From the NCBI GenBank assembly GCA_024693025.1, contig JAILLS010000019.1:1-54209 (forward strand): 54,209 nucleotides of DNA. The letters run 5' to 3'. Both the position numbers and the translations under genes were made by a program. The stretch comes from Succinivibrio sp. (GTDB taxonomy: Bacteria; Pseudomonadota; Gammaproteobacteria; Enterobacterales; Succinivibrionaceae). Each line of letters opens with the position of its first letter. Positions within the stretch are counted from its first letter, which is position 1. Below are positions 26,462-36,793 of the stretch, one piece after another. Below the pieces are notes generated by a model. It was not told the origin of the DNA and did no database searches. It saw only the letters and a program-made list of their open reading frames with translations.

Positions 26462-26504
26462 ATGGTGACTTTTCGTGCTTTCAGTGCTGTAAGTGAATGA
26501 TGCT

Positions 26505-26972
26505 ATGGGACGCTTTATTTTATCCTTATTTGTTTTTTTTGTGCTAGAGCTTGTCGTGCTCATCGAAGTGGGCAGTGCGATCGGTGCTTTAAGCGCCGTA
26601 ACTCTGCTTTTTTTAGGCATGCTGGTGGGCTTTACCCTGGTCAAAATGCGGTTTGCCTCAGTACTGAAGGCTCTGCAGGAAGGCAGGGAGAACGATCTGT
26701 CCTTAATTTTCCTGCCGCTTGCCGGTTTTCTGTTTATCTTCCCGGGCTTTATCTCAGATGTGCTCGGTATTCTCTTGCTGATCCCCGCCTGTCAGGGCTA
26801 TGTGCTCAGGGCGCTTAAGAGCACCTCTCTTTACTCTCAGACCTCCTTTACCCGTTTTGGCGCCTCACGCACTCAGACTCAGGGCACTCCTGCAGAGCAT
26901 TTTGAAGAAAATGCCAAGGTGGTGGATGTTGAGTATACCGAGGTGGATGAGGATAAGCGCAAGCCTCAATAG
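26505..26972 (+). CDS. fxsA: FxsA family membrane protein
   Basis: FxsA is a small inner-membrane protein whose E. coli homologue relieves exclusion of phage T7 by the F plasmid; the cellular role is not well defined. The 155-residue product has the family core: ELVVLIEVGSAIGALSAVTLL, then VKMRFASVLKALQEGR and PLAGFLFIFPGFISDVLGIL, followed by a hydrophilic acidic tail. A GTG at 26493 is an alternative start four codons upstream; ATG at 26505 (MGRFILSL) fits the family better. In E. coli fxsA lies near groES, and here groESL is 4.3 kb downstream. Confidence 0.85.
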   Translation: MGRFILSLFVFFVLELVVLIEVGSAIGALSAVTLLFLGMLVGFTLVKMRFASVLKALQEGRENDLSLIFLPLAGFLFIFPGFISDVLGILLLIPACQGYVLRALKSTSLYSQTSFTRFGASRTQTQGTPAEHFEENAKVVDVEYTEVDEDKRKPQ

Positions 26973-27176
26973 CGCGTTTCGTGCCGGCCTGAGGCTGAAC
27001 TCAGGCAATTTTGGTGCAAGGCCGCATGCCTTTCTGCAGTCTTAAAAAAAAGGTATATTTTTTAATTATAAGATTGTAAACTCTAGGCATAGAAAAGAAG
27101 AATTTAATGCCTGTGTGATTTCAGGTAACATCTGCTGCGCAATGTCTAAAGCGGCATCGCTTTAAAAGAGCTGAAC

Positions 27177-30100
27177 ATGAATTTCTTAACTCAAGTCGGT
27201 CACAGGCTGTGGACCTTCAAGCTTATCTTTATCGTCTTAGCCATTCTCCTGGATTTTTTCTTACGTGACCTCTGCTATGACCTGCGTCTGCCCCTGTGGT
27301 TTGACAGCCTGGGGATCATGCTTGCCACCTTTTGCCTTGGCACCACGGGGGGCATGCTGACGGCCTTTGGCACCAGTCTTGCCGCAGGCTTCAATTTTGG
27401 TTTTGAAGAGTTCTGGTATGTGATCCCCGGCCTGCTCATTGCGGTGGTGACGGGAATTTTCTGCAAAAGGCTGACCTTCAGTACGCTGGGTGATGCCCTG
27501 GGCCTGACCTTAAGTCTTGTGATCATGTGTGTGCTCGTCTGTGTGCCGATAAACTTTGCGATACACGACGGCATGACCGGCATGTTCTGGGGCGATGCGG
27601 TGATCCTGTATCTTGATGAGCATGGCTTTGCCAAGTCAAGCTCCTTTATCGGACAGCTGTATGTGGAATTTCTCGACAAGGCGGTGACCGTGATCATCTT
27701 CTATGCGCTGGTGCACCATTTTGCCTGCTTTGTCCGCCTGCGCAGCTTTTTCTATCATCAGGAAGAGAAGTCCCATAAGCTGCATGATCTCAAGCGGCTG
27801 GCTAAGCTCAGGAAAGCCAGGGCGCAGGGGCTGCTGGGCCTTATAGGGCTTACGGTCATGGGAGCTGCGCTAACTTATGCTGATCCTGCTGCTGCGGTTG
27901 ACTATAATGCCGCCTATGCTCAGCTGCAGGCAAATGATCCTGACCACAACGTGCTGATGATGCAGCAGACCGTCTATGATTCCACCACAGGACTGATCTG
28001 CGGTGAGGCTAATACGCTGAGCACCACGCCGGATGGATCCATCTGGGTAGGCACCTATGCGGGACTTTATCGCTATAACGGCAAGGAATTTAAGATCTGC
28101 GACAATCTCAAGCAGATCCGCAGTGTCATAAGTCTCTATACGGACAAGCTCGGGCAGCTCTGGGTGGGAACCAACGGCCAGGGCGTGATGATGTGCCATA
28201 ACGACACCATTATCTCCGCCATCACCAGTTCCGAGGGCCTGCCTTCTGACAATGTGCGCGCGATCTGTGCCGATGCCGAGGACATGTACTATATCTTAAC
28301 CACGCAGGGACTTGTGTATATCAATCCGCTGACTAACACGGTGGTGCATCAGACCGATCTCTTAAATACCCAGCTGGTTTCGCTTGCCGCTTCGCATCAT
28401 CTCTTTGTGGGCGCGGTGAGCAATGACGGCGTGCTCACCCTGATGCAGAAGGGCAAGATTCTGCAGAGCTTCATTCCTGACAGCCCTCAGGATCGCTATT
28501 CGGCGGTAGGTTTTGACGCTCAGGACAATCTCTATGCCATGACCACTTCCGGGTTCCTGCGCAAGTTTACCTGTGACGGGCTTTACTACAGCCTAGCTGA
28601 GGAGTACTGCAATCCGTCAATCTCCGAGGTTAAATCCATTCAGTCAGTCAATACCAGCGGCGGGGAGCTCATTTTCATCTGTGCTGACTCAGGCATCTTC
28701 TTTTTAAAGGATGCCATGCTCGAGCAGCTGAAGGCGGATAATTTTGATAATTCCATCGAGTCCTGCGTGCAGGATTATCAGGACAATCTGTGGTTTGCCT
28801 CCTCGCGTCTGGGACTTTTAAAGCTTGCCCATACGCCGGTGTCGAATATTTTCCAGTCTGCCAAGCTCGAGCCTAAGGTAGTCAACGCCATCGAAAAATG
28901 GGATGGACTGCTCTATATCGGTACCGACGAAGGTCTGACGGTGATAGAGCCGCTAAGCGGCCAGACGATTCTCAATCCGTTCACCGAGCTGTTGGGCAAG
29001 CTGCGCATCCGCGATCTTAGATGTGATGCTCAGGGCTATCTGTGGGTCTGTACCTATGGGCGCGGCGTCTACCGCCTGGCGCGCAGCGGCAACTACCGGC
29101 ACTACACGGCACAGGACGGGCTGTTTGGCGATAAGGTCAGGGTCGTGTTTGAATATTCACCTTCTGAGATTATCGTGGCCGGCACGCATGGGTATTCGGT
29201 AATTGACCGGCAGGGACAGCTCTTCAGTCCTAAAGAGGTGCAGAACCTGGCTCCGATTCTCGGCCTGAACCGCGACAGCGAGGGGACCCTTTACGCCTGC
29301 ACCAACGGTCAGGGCATTGCCGTGATTAAAAATCATAAGGTTGATCACTTCATCACCCAGAAGGACGGTCTGCTCTCGGATGTGGTGATGAGAATCGTGC
29401 AGGGCACCACCAAGGATCTGTTCTTTGTAGTGACGGGCAACGGTCTGTGTCTGCTCGACCCTGAGATGCAGGTGCGGCCTTTGGACAATTTCCCTTATTA
29501 TGATAATTTTGATGTGCTCAAGGCGCAGGATGGCCTGCTCTTTGTGACGGGCAGCTCGGGGATCTATGTGATCAACGAGTCGGCTCTGCTGCAGGGAGCC
29601 AATCCGCTGCCTTATGTAAGACTCGACAGCCGCAGCGGTTTAAACGGCATGCTCACCGCCAATTCCTGGAACTATGAGGATGAGCAGCATAATCTCTATC
29701 TTGCCGGCAGCAATGGCGTGTTCAAGCTCAACACCTATGCCTATCATCAGCAGAGTAAGCCTTACCGCTTAAGTCTGCGCGATCTGGCCACCGATCATGA
29801 GCACTTCACGGTCGGCTCCGGGCTGCCGACCAGGTTTGCCCGCCAGCTGAAAAAACTTACCTTCTATCCTGAGATCATCAATTTCTCCAGTGAAAATCCT
29901 CTGGTGGGACACTATCTTGAGGGGCTTGAAGACAGTAAATACACGCAGGTGCGCTTCTCTGACTTCTATGAGATCACCTATACCAATCTGCCGCCCGGAG
30001 CCTATAAGCTGCATGTGGCCGTGTTCAAGGATGACGGCTCTACCAAGCTTGCGGAAACCACCTTTGCCTTTGAGAAGGAGTCCGCCTTCTATGACAGTGA

Positions 30101-30968
30101 GCAGTTCTTTTTCTACTTCTATGGCGTAGCCGCCCTGATGGTGGCCTATCTCACCTTCTTCCTGGTGAGCATGTGGAACAGACGCAGGCAGGAAGCAGAT
30201 CGGATGATGCTGGAGATGGCGCAGCAGCAGGTGCGCATGGGTGATGAAACCATTCTGACCATCGCTCAGGCTCTGGATGCGCGCGATCAGCGTACGCAGC
30301 AGCATTCCAAGCGGGTCTCCCAGTACTCGGTGATGATCGCCAAGGAACTGGGCTTTGATCATGACGAATGCGAAAACCTGCGCAAGGTGGCCCTGCTGCA
30401 TGACATCGGCAAAATAGGTATTCCGGATCGCATCCTCAACAAGCCGGGCAGACTGACTGATGAAGAATATGCCATCATGAAATCCCATGTGGTGATAGGA
30501 GCGGATATCCTCAAGAACTTCCGCTCCTTCTCAAACGTGGCCGACGGCGTGCGCTATCACCACGAGCGTTATGACGGCAAGGGCTATGTACAGGGCCTCA
30601 AGGGCGAGGAGATCCCGCTGTATGGCCGCATTATTGCCGTGGCCGATACCTTTGATGCGATGACCGCCAACCGTGTCTATAGGCATAAGCTTGATATCCA
30701 GGTGGTGCTTGCCGAGCTTGAGCGCTGCAAGGGCACGCAGTTTGATCCGCGCTGTGCCGAGATTATGATTAAGCTGGTCAAGGACGGCAAGGTCAATCTT
30801 GCGGAGCTCTATGCTGATGAGGCCGAGGCAGAGCAGTCAAAAGAAGGAAAGGCTGCCGAAGAGGCGAAAAACGAGGCGGACCTGATAGGACCTAAGAGTC
30901 TTGAAAGCGCCAAGTCAGACCCTAAGACGCCCGAACATCTTAGGATGCCGGCCATCTCAGATAAGTAA
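27177..30968 (+). CDS. Membrane sensor: ECF-S-like domain, Reg_prop beta-propeller, Y_Y_Y domain, HD-GYP-type output
   Basis: The 1263-residue product appears to be a one-component signalling protein. Residues about 15-190 form several membrane helices resembling an ECF-transporter S component (PLWFDSLGIMLATFCLGTTGG). Another helix lies at about 218-236. Residues about 270-860 contain at least eight propeller repeats of the Reg_prop type (PDGSIWVGTYAGLYRYNG; AQGYLWVCTYGRGVYRL). A Y_Y_Y-like domain (TNLPPGAYKLHV) and a helix at about 977-1000 follow. The cytoplasmic output is an HD-GYP domain with HDIGKIGIPDRIL (His-Asp at 1075-1076) and HHERYDGKGY, but the GYP proline is Val1138. c-di-GMP hydrolysis is therefore likely but not certain. 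A Lys/Glu-rich tail ends the protein. The ligand is unknown. Confidence 0.88.
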   Translation: MNFLTQVGHRLWTFKLIFIVLAILLDFFLRDLCYDLRLPLWFDSLGIMLATFCLGTTGGMLTAFGTSLAAGFNFGFEEFWYVIPGLLIAVVTGIFCKRLTFSTLGDALGLTLSLVIMCVLVCVPINFAIHDGMTGMFWGDAVILYLDEHGFAKSSSFIGQLYVEFLDKAVTVIIFYALVHHFACFVRLRSFFYHQEEKSHKLHDLKRLAKLRKARAQGLLGLIGLTVMGAALTYADPAAAVDYNAAYAQLQANDPDHNVLMMQQTVYDSTTGLICGEANTLSTTPDGSIWVGTYAGLYRYNGKEFKICDNLKQIRSVISLYTDKLGQLWVGTNGQGVMMCHNDTIISAITSSEGLPSDNVRAICADAEDMYYILTTQGLVYINPLTNTVVHQTDLLNTQLVSLAASHHLFVGAVSNDGVLTLMQKGKILQSFIPDSPQDRYSAVGFDAQDNLYAMTTSGFLRKFTCDGLYYSLAEEYCNPSISEVKSIQSVNTSGGELIFICADSGIFFLKDAMLEQLKADNFDNSIESCVQDYQDNLWFASSRLGLLKLAHTPVSNIFQSAKLEPKVVNAIEKWDGLLYIGTDEGLTVIEPLSGQTILNPFTELLGKLRIRDLRCDAQGYLWVCTYGRGVYRLARSGNYRHYTAQDGLFGDKVRVVFEYSPSEIIVAGTHGYSVIDRQGQLFSPKEVQNLAPILGLNRDSEGTLYACTNGQGIAVIKNHKVDHFITQKDGLLSDVVMRIVQGTTKDLFFVVTGNGLCLLDPEMQVRPLDNFPYYDNFDVLKAQDGLLFVTGSSGIYVINESALLQGANPLPYVRLDSRSGLNGMLTANSWNYEDEQHNLYLAGSNGVFKLNTYAYHQQSKPYRLSLRDLATDHEHFTVGSGLPTRFARQLKKLTFYPEIINFSSENPLVGHYLEGLEDSKYTQVRFSDFYEITYTNLPPGAYKLHVAVFKDDGSTKLAETTFAFEKESAFYDSEQFFFYFYGVAALMVAYLTFFLVSMWNRRRQEADRMMLEMAQQQVRMGDETILTIAQALDARDQRTQQHSKRVSQYSVMIAKELGFDHDECENLRKVALLHDIGKIGIPDRILNKPGRLTDEEYAIMKSHVVIGADILKNFRSFSNVADGVRYHHERYDGKGYVQGLKGEEIPLYGRIIAVADTFDAMTANRVYRHKLDIQVVLAELERCKGTQFDPRCAEIMIKLVKDGKVNLAELYADEAEAEQSKEGKAAEEAKNEADLIGPKSLESAKSDPKTPEHLRMPAISDK

Positions 30969-30986
30969 GGCTAAACTTGTCTCAAG

Positions 30987-31017
30987 GCCTGGCGCAGTCT
31001 CTGCATCAGGCTTTTTT
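30987..31017 (+). terminator. Terminator after the HD-GYP sensor gene
   Basis: GCCTG (30987-30991) pairs with CAGGC (31007-31011), with an inner GCAG/CTGC stem, and six T follow. Confidence 0.7.
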
Positions 31018-31143
31018 GCTCTAAGCTCAGCCAGGAGCTCCTGCACCGCTTGGTATTTTACATAAAGTTAAAATATAAAACTTTATTAAACATATAGTTA
31101 TCCTGATTTTTAAGCCGGTTGATTAAATTTTTTTGCTTTTTAG

Positions 31144-31171
31144 CTTGAAAGAGCTAAATCGATCCCCATTT
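31144..31171 (+). promoter_or_regulatory. Sigma-32 heat-shock promoter of groESL
   Basis: CTTGAAA (31144-31150), a 13-bp spacer and CCCCATTT (31164-31171) match the RpoH consensus CTTGAAA-N11-16-CCCCATNT exactly. It lies about 107 bp before groES. No CIRCE element is seen. Confidence 0.92.
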
Positions 31172-31277
31172 ACTAGTTTGTCAATGAACAGTTTAAAGTT
31201 CTGTTAACAGAACGGGGGCAACACCGAACCCTACAACAGAGGTGAAAGGATGCGGCAGAGAGCCGCGGAGCAATAAA

Positions 31278-31571
31278 ATGAAATTAGTTCCTTTATATGA
31301 TCGCGTTATCGTAAAACCAATCGAAGTTGAAGCAAAGTCCGAAGGCGGCATTCTTTTGACCGGCAAGGACACTGAGAAGTCCAGCCGCGGCAAGGTGATT
31401 GCCACCGGCAAAGGCCGTATGCTGGAGAATGGCTCCTTAGCTGCCATGAGCGTCAAGGTTGGCGATACAGTTGTCTACAATGAGGGTTATGCCTCCAAGA
31501 AAGAGCGCTTAGATGGTGAAGATGTGCTGATCCTCTCTGAGAACGATATTTTAGCCGTTGTGGAAGACTAA
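31278..31571 (+). CDS. groES: Co-chaperonin GroES
   Basis: GroES caps the GroEL ring and encloses the folding chamber. The 97-residue product begins [16 protein letters not shown]. It has the mobile loop ([20 protein letters not shown]) and ends with [16 protein letters not shown], all diagnostic. GGAG precedes the ATG at 31278; an in-frame extension to 31242 is not needed. It is read from the sigma-32 promoter with groEL 74 bp downstream. Confidence 0.98.
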   Translation: MKLVPLYDRVIVKPIEVEAKSEGGILLTGKDTEKSSRGKVIATGKGRMLENGSLAAMSVKVGDTVVYNEGYASKKERLDGEDVLILSENDILAVVED

Positions 31572-31624
31572 GTCTGGCAGGTCCGGGCCTAGGCTCTTTT
31601 ACGCACACAGAATTTACACATTAA

Positions 31625-33298
<1,674 letters not shown>

Positions 33299-33317
33299 GC
33301 GCCTGAGCTTTAGCCTG

Positions 33318-33351
33318 AAGCCCTCACTATCTAAAGGTAGTGGGGGCTTTT
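33318..33351 (+). terminator. Terminator after groEL
   Basis: AAGCCCTCACTA pairs with TAGTGGGGGCTT (one G-U pair) around an eight-base loop and continues into TTTTAGTTTTT. Confidence 0.85.
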
Positions 33352-33640
33352 AGTTTTTCTCTCAGGCACTTTGGTCACTCAGGCTTAGAGACTCTGCTGC
33401 CTTCCTCACAGTCAGCGCTTTACTCACCTTCTAACAGCGCAGGTCAAGCGGACGTACACTACTTTTATCATTCAGCCAGAGCCTGCAGACAGCAGCTCCT
33501 CTGGGGCCATAAGCCTGAGCCTTTGCGGCCTTGAGAACTGCTGCCTTATTGAGCGTACAGGCAGGTGTTCTGCTGACTCCTAGGTATGCAAAGACAGCAT
33601 AAGATTAGGTCTTTAGCGGGAGACTTTAGAGTAGGCGTGA
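33352..33640. other. Intergenic stretch between groEL and mrcA with no gene seen
   Basis: About 290 bp lie between the groEL terminator and the mrcA terminator. A 64-codon open frame (33340-33534) starts inside the terminator and has no ribosome site or recognisable product, so it is not called. I see no other signal. Confidence 0.5.
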
Positions 33641-33672
33641 AAAAAAGGATCAGCGATCTGATCCTTTTTTTC
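33641..33672. terminator. Terminator after mrcA, potentially bidirectional
   Basis: Seven A plus GGATCAG pair with CTGATCC plus seven T around a four-base CGAT loop. It ends mrcA on the minus strand 17 bp after its stop. Confidence 0.92.
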
Positions 33673-33688
33673 ATTGACTGAAAGCAGT

Positions 33689-36148
33689 CTAGAAAATGTC
33701 ATCCTCTTCTACGGTGGAGGTATCGACCTCATTTTGCACCATGCCGCCTTCACCAAACGGATCGTCAATGGAGTTATTAACCGCATCCTGCGCAGAGACA
33801 GAGGAGGAGCGCGGCAGACACCAGTCGGTTACGCCGTTGTTGGTGCATTTAGCGAGGCCCTCAGGCATCGGCAGAGGAGCTTCAGGCACTCCCTGCTGGG
33901 CTTTTTTGATAAACTCAGCCCAGATCGGCAGGGCAGAGTAGGCACCGCCTTCAGGACCCTGCGCTCTTGACCAGCCCAGGTTACGATCGGTATCAAAGCC
34001 CATCCAGGCGGTGGCCACGATATTGCCGTTAAAGCCTGAGAACCAGGCATCATGCACCTCGTTGGTCGTGCCGGTTTTGCCATGCAGATCCTCACGGCCG
34101 GTGACCTTCTTGGCGCGTCCGCCCGTGCCCCAGTAGTTCCCCTGAATACCTGCGCCGCCATAGACCACAGAGCGCATGATATCAGCCACCACATAGGCGT
34201 TCATATGATTGAGCACCTGCTCATAGTGCTCATCATCCTGCACATAGTTATCCTCATGGACCAGCTTAATGGAGTTCTTGACGGTTTCAGGGGCGAGCGG
34301 ATCGGCATATTTAGGCTTATGCTGGAAGATCACCTGACCGTCTCTGACAATCTTGGTGATGAGGTAAGGCTCGACCTTAAAGCCGCCGTTGGCAAAGGTG
34401 GCATAGCCGGTGCACAGCTCGAGCGGAGTAACCTCCACGCTGCCCAGGGCCATGGATTCAACCTGCTGGCTCTTGGGGATATTAAAGCCGAATTTGCTCA
34501 CATGCTCGACTGCATTCTTGACGCCGACCTGACGGATAAGACGGATGGACACCACGTTCTTAGAGCGGGCCAGTGCCTCGCGCAGGGTCATGATGCCGTC
34601 ATAGCGGTTAGGTGAGTTGTGCGGATTCCACCAGGTGCGTGAGCCAGGATCCCAGGTACGCAGCGGCTGATCCTGGAAGACGGAGTTGATGGAGATACCC
34701 TTGGCCACGGCAGCTGAATAGAGGAACGGCTTGAAGTTGGAGCCGGTCTGACGCTTGGCCTGATAGGTGCGGTCAAACTTGCTCTTGGCAAAATCATAGC
34801 CGCCGACCATGGCGAGGACCTGACCTGTATAGGGATCAAGAGCGATGAGGGAGGCCTCAACCTCAGGCAGCTGCGTGAGGGTGAGCACACCGTCCTCTGA
34901 CATGTGGGTATAGACAAGATCGCCTTCATGCAGAATTTCCGACGGCAGCTTGGGCGCATCGCCCTGATTGCGATCGGATTTGAAGGTGCGGGCCCATTTC
35001 ATACCCTCCCAGGTTAAAGGCACCTCTGAGCCGTCCCGGGTTTTGAGCAGGGCACTCTTGTGCTGATCGTCCACACCGATGACCAGATTCGGTCTGATGT
35101 AATGATAGCGATCATGACTTCTTAAAAGCTCATAGATATTCTCAAAGCTTGCCACAAAGTCAGGCAGAGAGTGAATATTGAGCACCGGACCGCGGTAGCC
35201 GTGGCGGGTATCATACTCGGTGATCCCCTTGAACACGGCATACTGACCGTATTCCTGAATATCGGATCTTACGGAGGTGTAGATTTCAAGACCGTCCGTA
35301 TAGGCTTTATCGCCATACTCCTGAAGTACGAGCTGTCTGGCCTTCTCGGCTACATAAGGAGCGTTGGCCTCAAGCGGAGCGGAGTGAAACTCGGCTTTGT
35401 AAGGCGCCTTGTTGGCAAGGTCAAACTCGCCCTGTGAAATATAGCCTAAATCAAGCATTCTTGAGAGCACCACCGCACGCCTTTCCCTGGAGCGCTCCGG
35501 ATTGGAGATCGGGTTTAACGTGGAAGGGGCTTTCGGCAGGCCTGCAATGGTGGCCATCTCAGCTAAGGTGAGGGAGTCAAGATCCTTGCCGTAATAGGTC
35601 TGAGCCGCAGCGGCCACGCCATAGGCGCGATGACCTAGAGAAATCTTGTTGAGGTAAAGCTCGAAGATCTCATCCTTGGTGAGAATCTGTTCGATACGCA
35701 GGGAGATGAAGATTTCCTTAATCTTACGCTGCAGGGTCTTCTCCCTGGTTAAAAAGAAGTTGCGGGCCACCTGCTGCGTAATGGTGGAGGCACCCTGAGT
35801 GGCTTCGGCATTGCTCAGCGCCACTACCACCGCACGCATAATGCCGATAGGATCGATACCGTTATGCTCGTAAAAGCGGTTGTCCTCAATGGCGAGGAAG
35901 GCCTGACGCAGCTTGAGGGGGATCTGGTTTAAAGCTACCGGCAGGCGCTTGCTCTCACCATACTCTCCAATCAGCTTGTTGTCAGAGGTGTAAATCTTCA
36001 TCGGAATTTCAAAGCTGACATCTTTAAGCTCAGCTACATCAGGAAGCTCACCTAAGCTCTCATGATAAAAAGCGGCAACGGCAGCGCCTGACAGCGCCCC
36101 TGTTAACAGCCCGCCCCAGAACAGCAGGCGTATGACCTTGAATAACAC
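33689..36148 (-). CDS. mrcA: Penicillin-binding protein 1A (class A, bifunctional)
   Basis: PBP1A polymerises and cross-links peptidoglycan in the periplasm, anchored by an N-terminal helix. The glycosyltransferase domain shows EDNRFYEHNGIDPIG and GASTITQQVARNFFL. An OB-like insert follows. The transpeptidase domain has the nucleophile in TGSNFKPFLYS, SKN in ARSKNVVSIRL and KTGTTNE. The 819-residue length is near E. coli (850). The start is GTG with GGAG six bases upstream. It is divergent from aroK as in E. coli, but the hofMNOPQ (pilus/DNA uptake) genes that normally intervene are absent. Confidence 0.95.
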   Translation of the reverse strand: MLFKVIRLLFWGGLLTGALSGAAVAAFYHESLGELPDVAELKDVSFEIPMKIYTSDNKLIGEYGESKRLPVALNQIPLKLRQAFLAIEDNRFYEHNGIDPIGIMRAVVVALSNAEATQGASTITQQVARNFFLTREKTLQRKIKEIFISLRIEQILTKDEIFELYLNKISLGHRAYGVAAAAQTYYGKDLDSLTLAEMATIAGLPKAPSTLNPISNPERSRERRAVVLSRMLDLGYISQGEFDLANKAPYKAEFHSAPLEANAPYVAEKARQLVLQEYGDKAYTDGLEIYTSVRSDIQEYGQYAVFKGITEYDTRHGYRGPVLNIHSLPDFVASFENIYELLRSHDRYHYIRPNLVIGVDDQHKSALLKTRDGSEVPLTWEGMKWARTFKSDRNQGDAPKLPSEILHEGDLVYTHMSEDGVLTLTQLPEVEASLIALDPYTGQVLAMVGGYDFAKSKFDRTYQAKRQTGSNFKPFLYSAAVAKGISINSVFQDQPLRTWDPGSRTWWNPHNSPNRYDGIMTLREALARSKNVVSIRLIRQVGVKNAVEHVSKFGFNIPKSQQVESMALGSVEVTPLELCTGYATFANGGFKVEPYLITKIVRDGQVIFQHKPKYADPLAPETVKNSIKLVHEDNYVQDDEHYEQVLNHMNAYVVADIMRSVVYGGAGIQGNYWGTGGRAKKVTGREDLHGKTGTTNEVHDAWFSGFNGNIVATAWMGFDTDRNLGWSRAQGPEGGAYSALPIWAEFIKKAQQGVPEAPLPMPEGLAKCTNNGVTDWCLPRSSSVSAQDAVNNSIDDPFGEGGMVQNEVDTSTVEEDDIF

Positions 36149-36242
36149 GTCGATCTCCGTTTCTCTACTAGACGCAAACTATGTGCAATGCTATTCTAGC
36201 ATGTATAAGTTAGTTTAATTTTTAAGATTTTTTGATTTTGCC

Positions 36243-36767
36243 ATGTTAAACGCACCGCGGATTTATCTGGTGGGCCCGATGGGTGCAGGAAAAACCACCC
36301 TGGGTAAATCCTTAGCTCTGGTTCTTGAACTGCCCTTTGTGGACTTAGATGAGCTGCTAGTCAAGCAGGAAGGCCGCTCCATCCCCGAGATTTTCAGGGA
36401 GGACGGGGAGCCTTACTTCAGGGATTTAGAAACCCGTATTCTTAAAGAGACTGCCGCCTATGAGGCTGTTATCGCCACCGGCGGAGGCGTGGTCGGACGT
36501 GAGGAAAACCGGACCTTCCTGCAGGAGCACGGCGAGGTCATCTATGTCTATGCGGATGTGCAGACGCAGTTTCTGCGCACGCAGTATGACAACAACCGTC
36601 CGATGCTCAAAAGTGACGATCGCAAAGCCCGCCTTGAGGATCTTTTTTCCACAAGAGACCCTTTATATCGTAAAATCAGCACTATAATAATAGATAGTAG
36701 CAAAGGCAGCATCCATGAGTGCGTACAGAGCCTCTTAAAACAGCTGACTTTGTCGGATGAAGCTTAA
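36243..36767 (+). CDS. aroK: Shikimate kinase
   Basis: AroK phosphorylates shikimate at the 3-hydroxyl. The Walker A loop GPMGAGKTTLGKSLA, the shikimate-binding DLDELLVKQEGRSIPEIF with EPYFRDLE, GGGVV near residue 80 and the lid NNRPML are all present. At 174 residues the length matches E. coli AroK (173). aroB follows after 26 bp, so two shikimate enzymes are co-transcribed. Confidence 0.96.
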   Translation: MLNAPRIYLVGPMGAGKTTLGKSLALVLELPFVDLDELLVKQEGRSIPEIFREDGEPYFRDLETRILKETAAYEAVIATGGGVVGREENRTFLQEHGEVIYVYADVQTQFLRTQYDNNRPMLKSDDRKARLEDLFSTRDPLYRKISTIIIDSSKGSIHECVQSLLKQLTLSDEA

Positions 36768-36793
36768 AGCAGCGAGCTTTACTAAGGATTTTC

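Noticed and set aside
26462..26644. 61-codon N-terminal extension of dsbD
   Set aside because: The Ser/Thr/Lys-rich stretch is antisense to fxsA and would bury the signal peptide inside the protein.
29769..30488. 239-codon minus-strand open frame opposite the HD-GYP gene
   Set aside because: It is the antisense of a clearly coding domain and has no recognisable product.
33340..33534. 64-codon plus-strand open frame after groEL
   Set aside because: It starts within the groEL terminator and lacks a ribosome site and any recognisable product.
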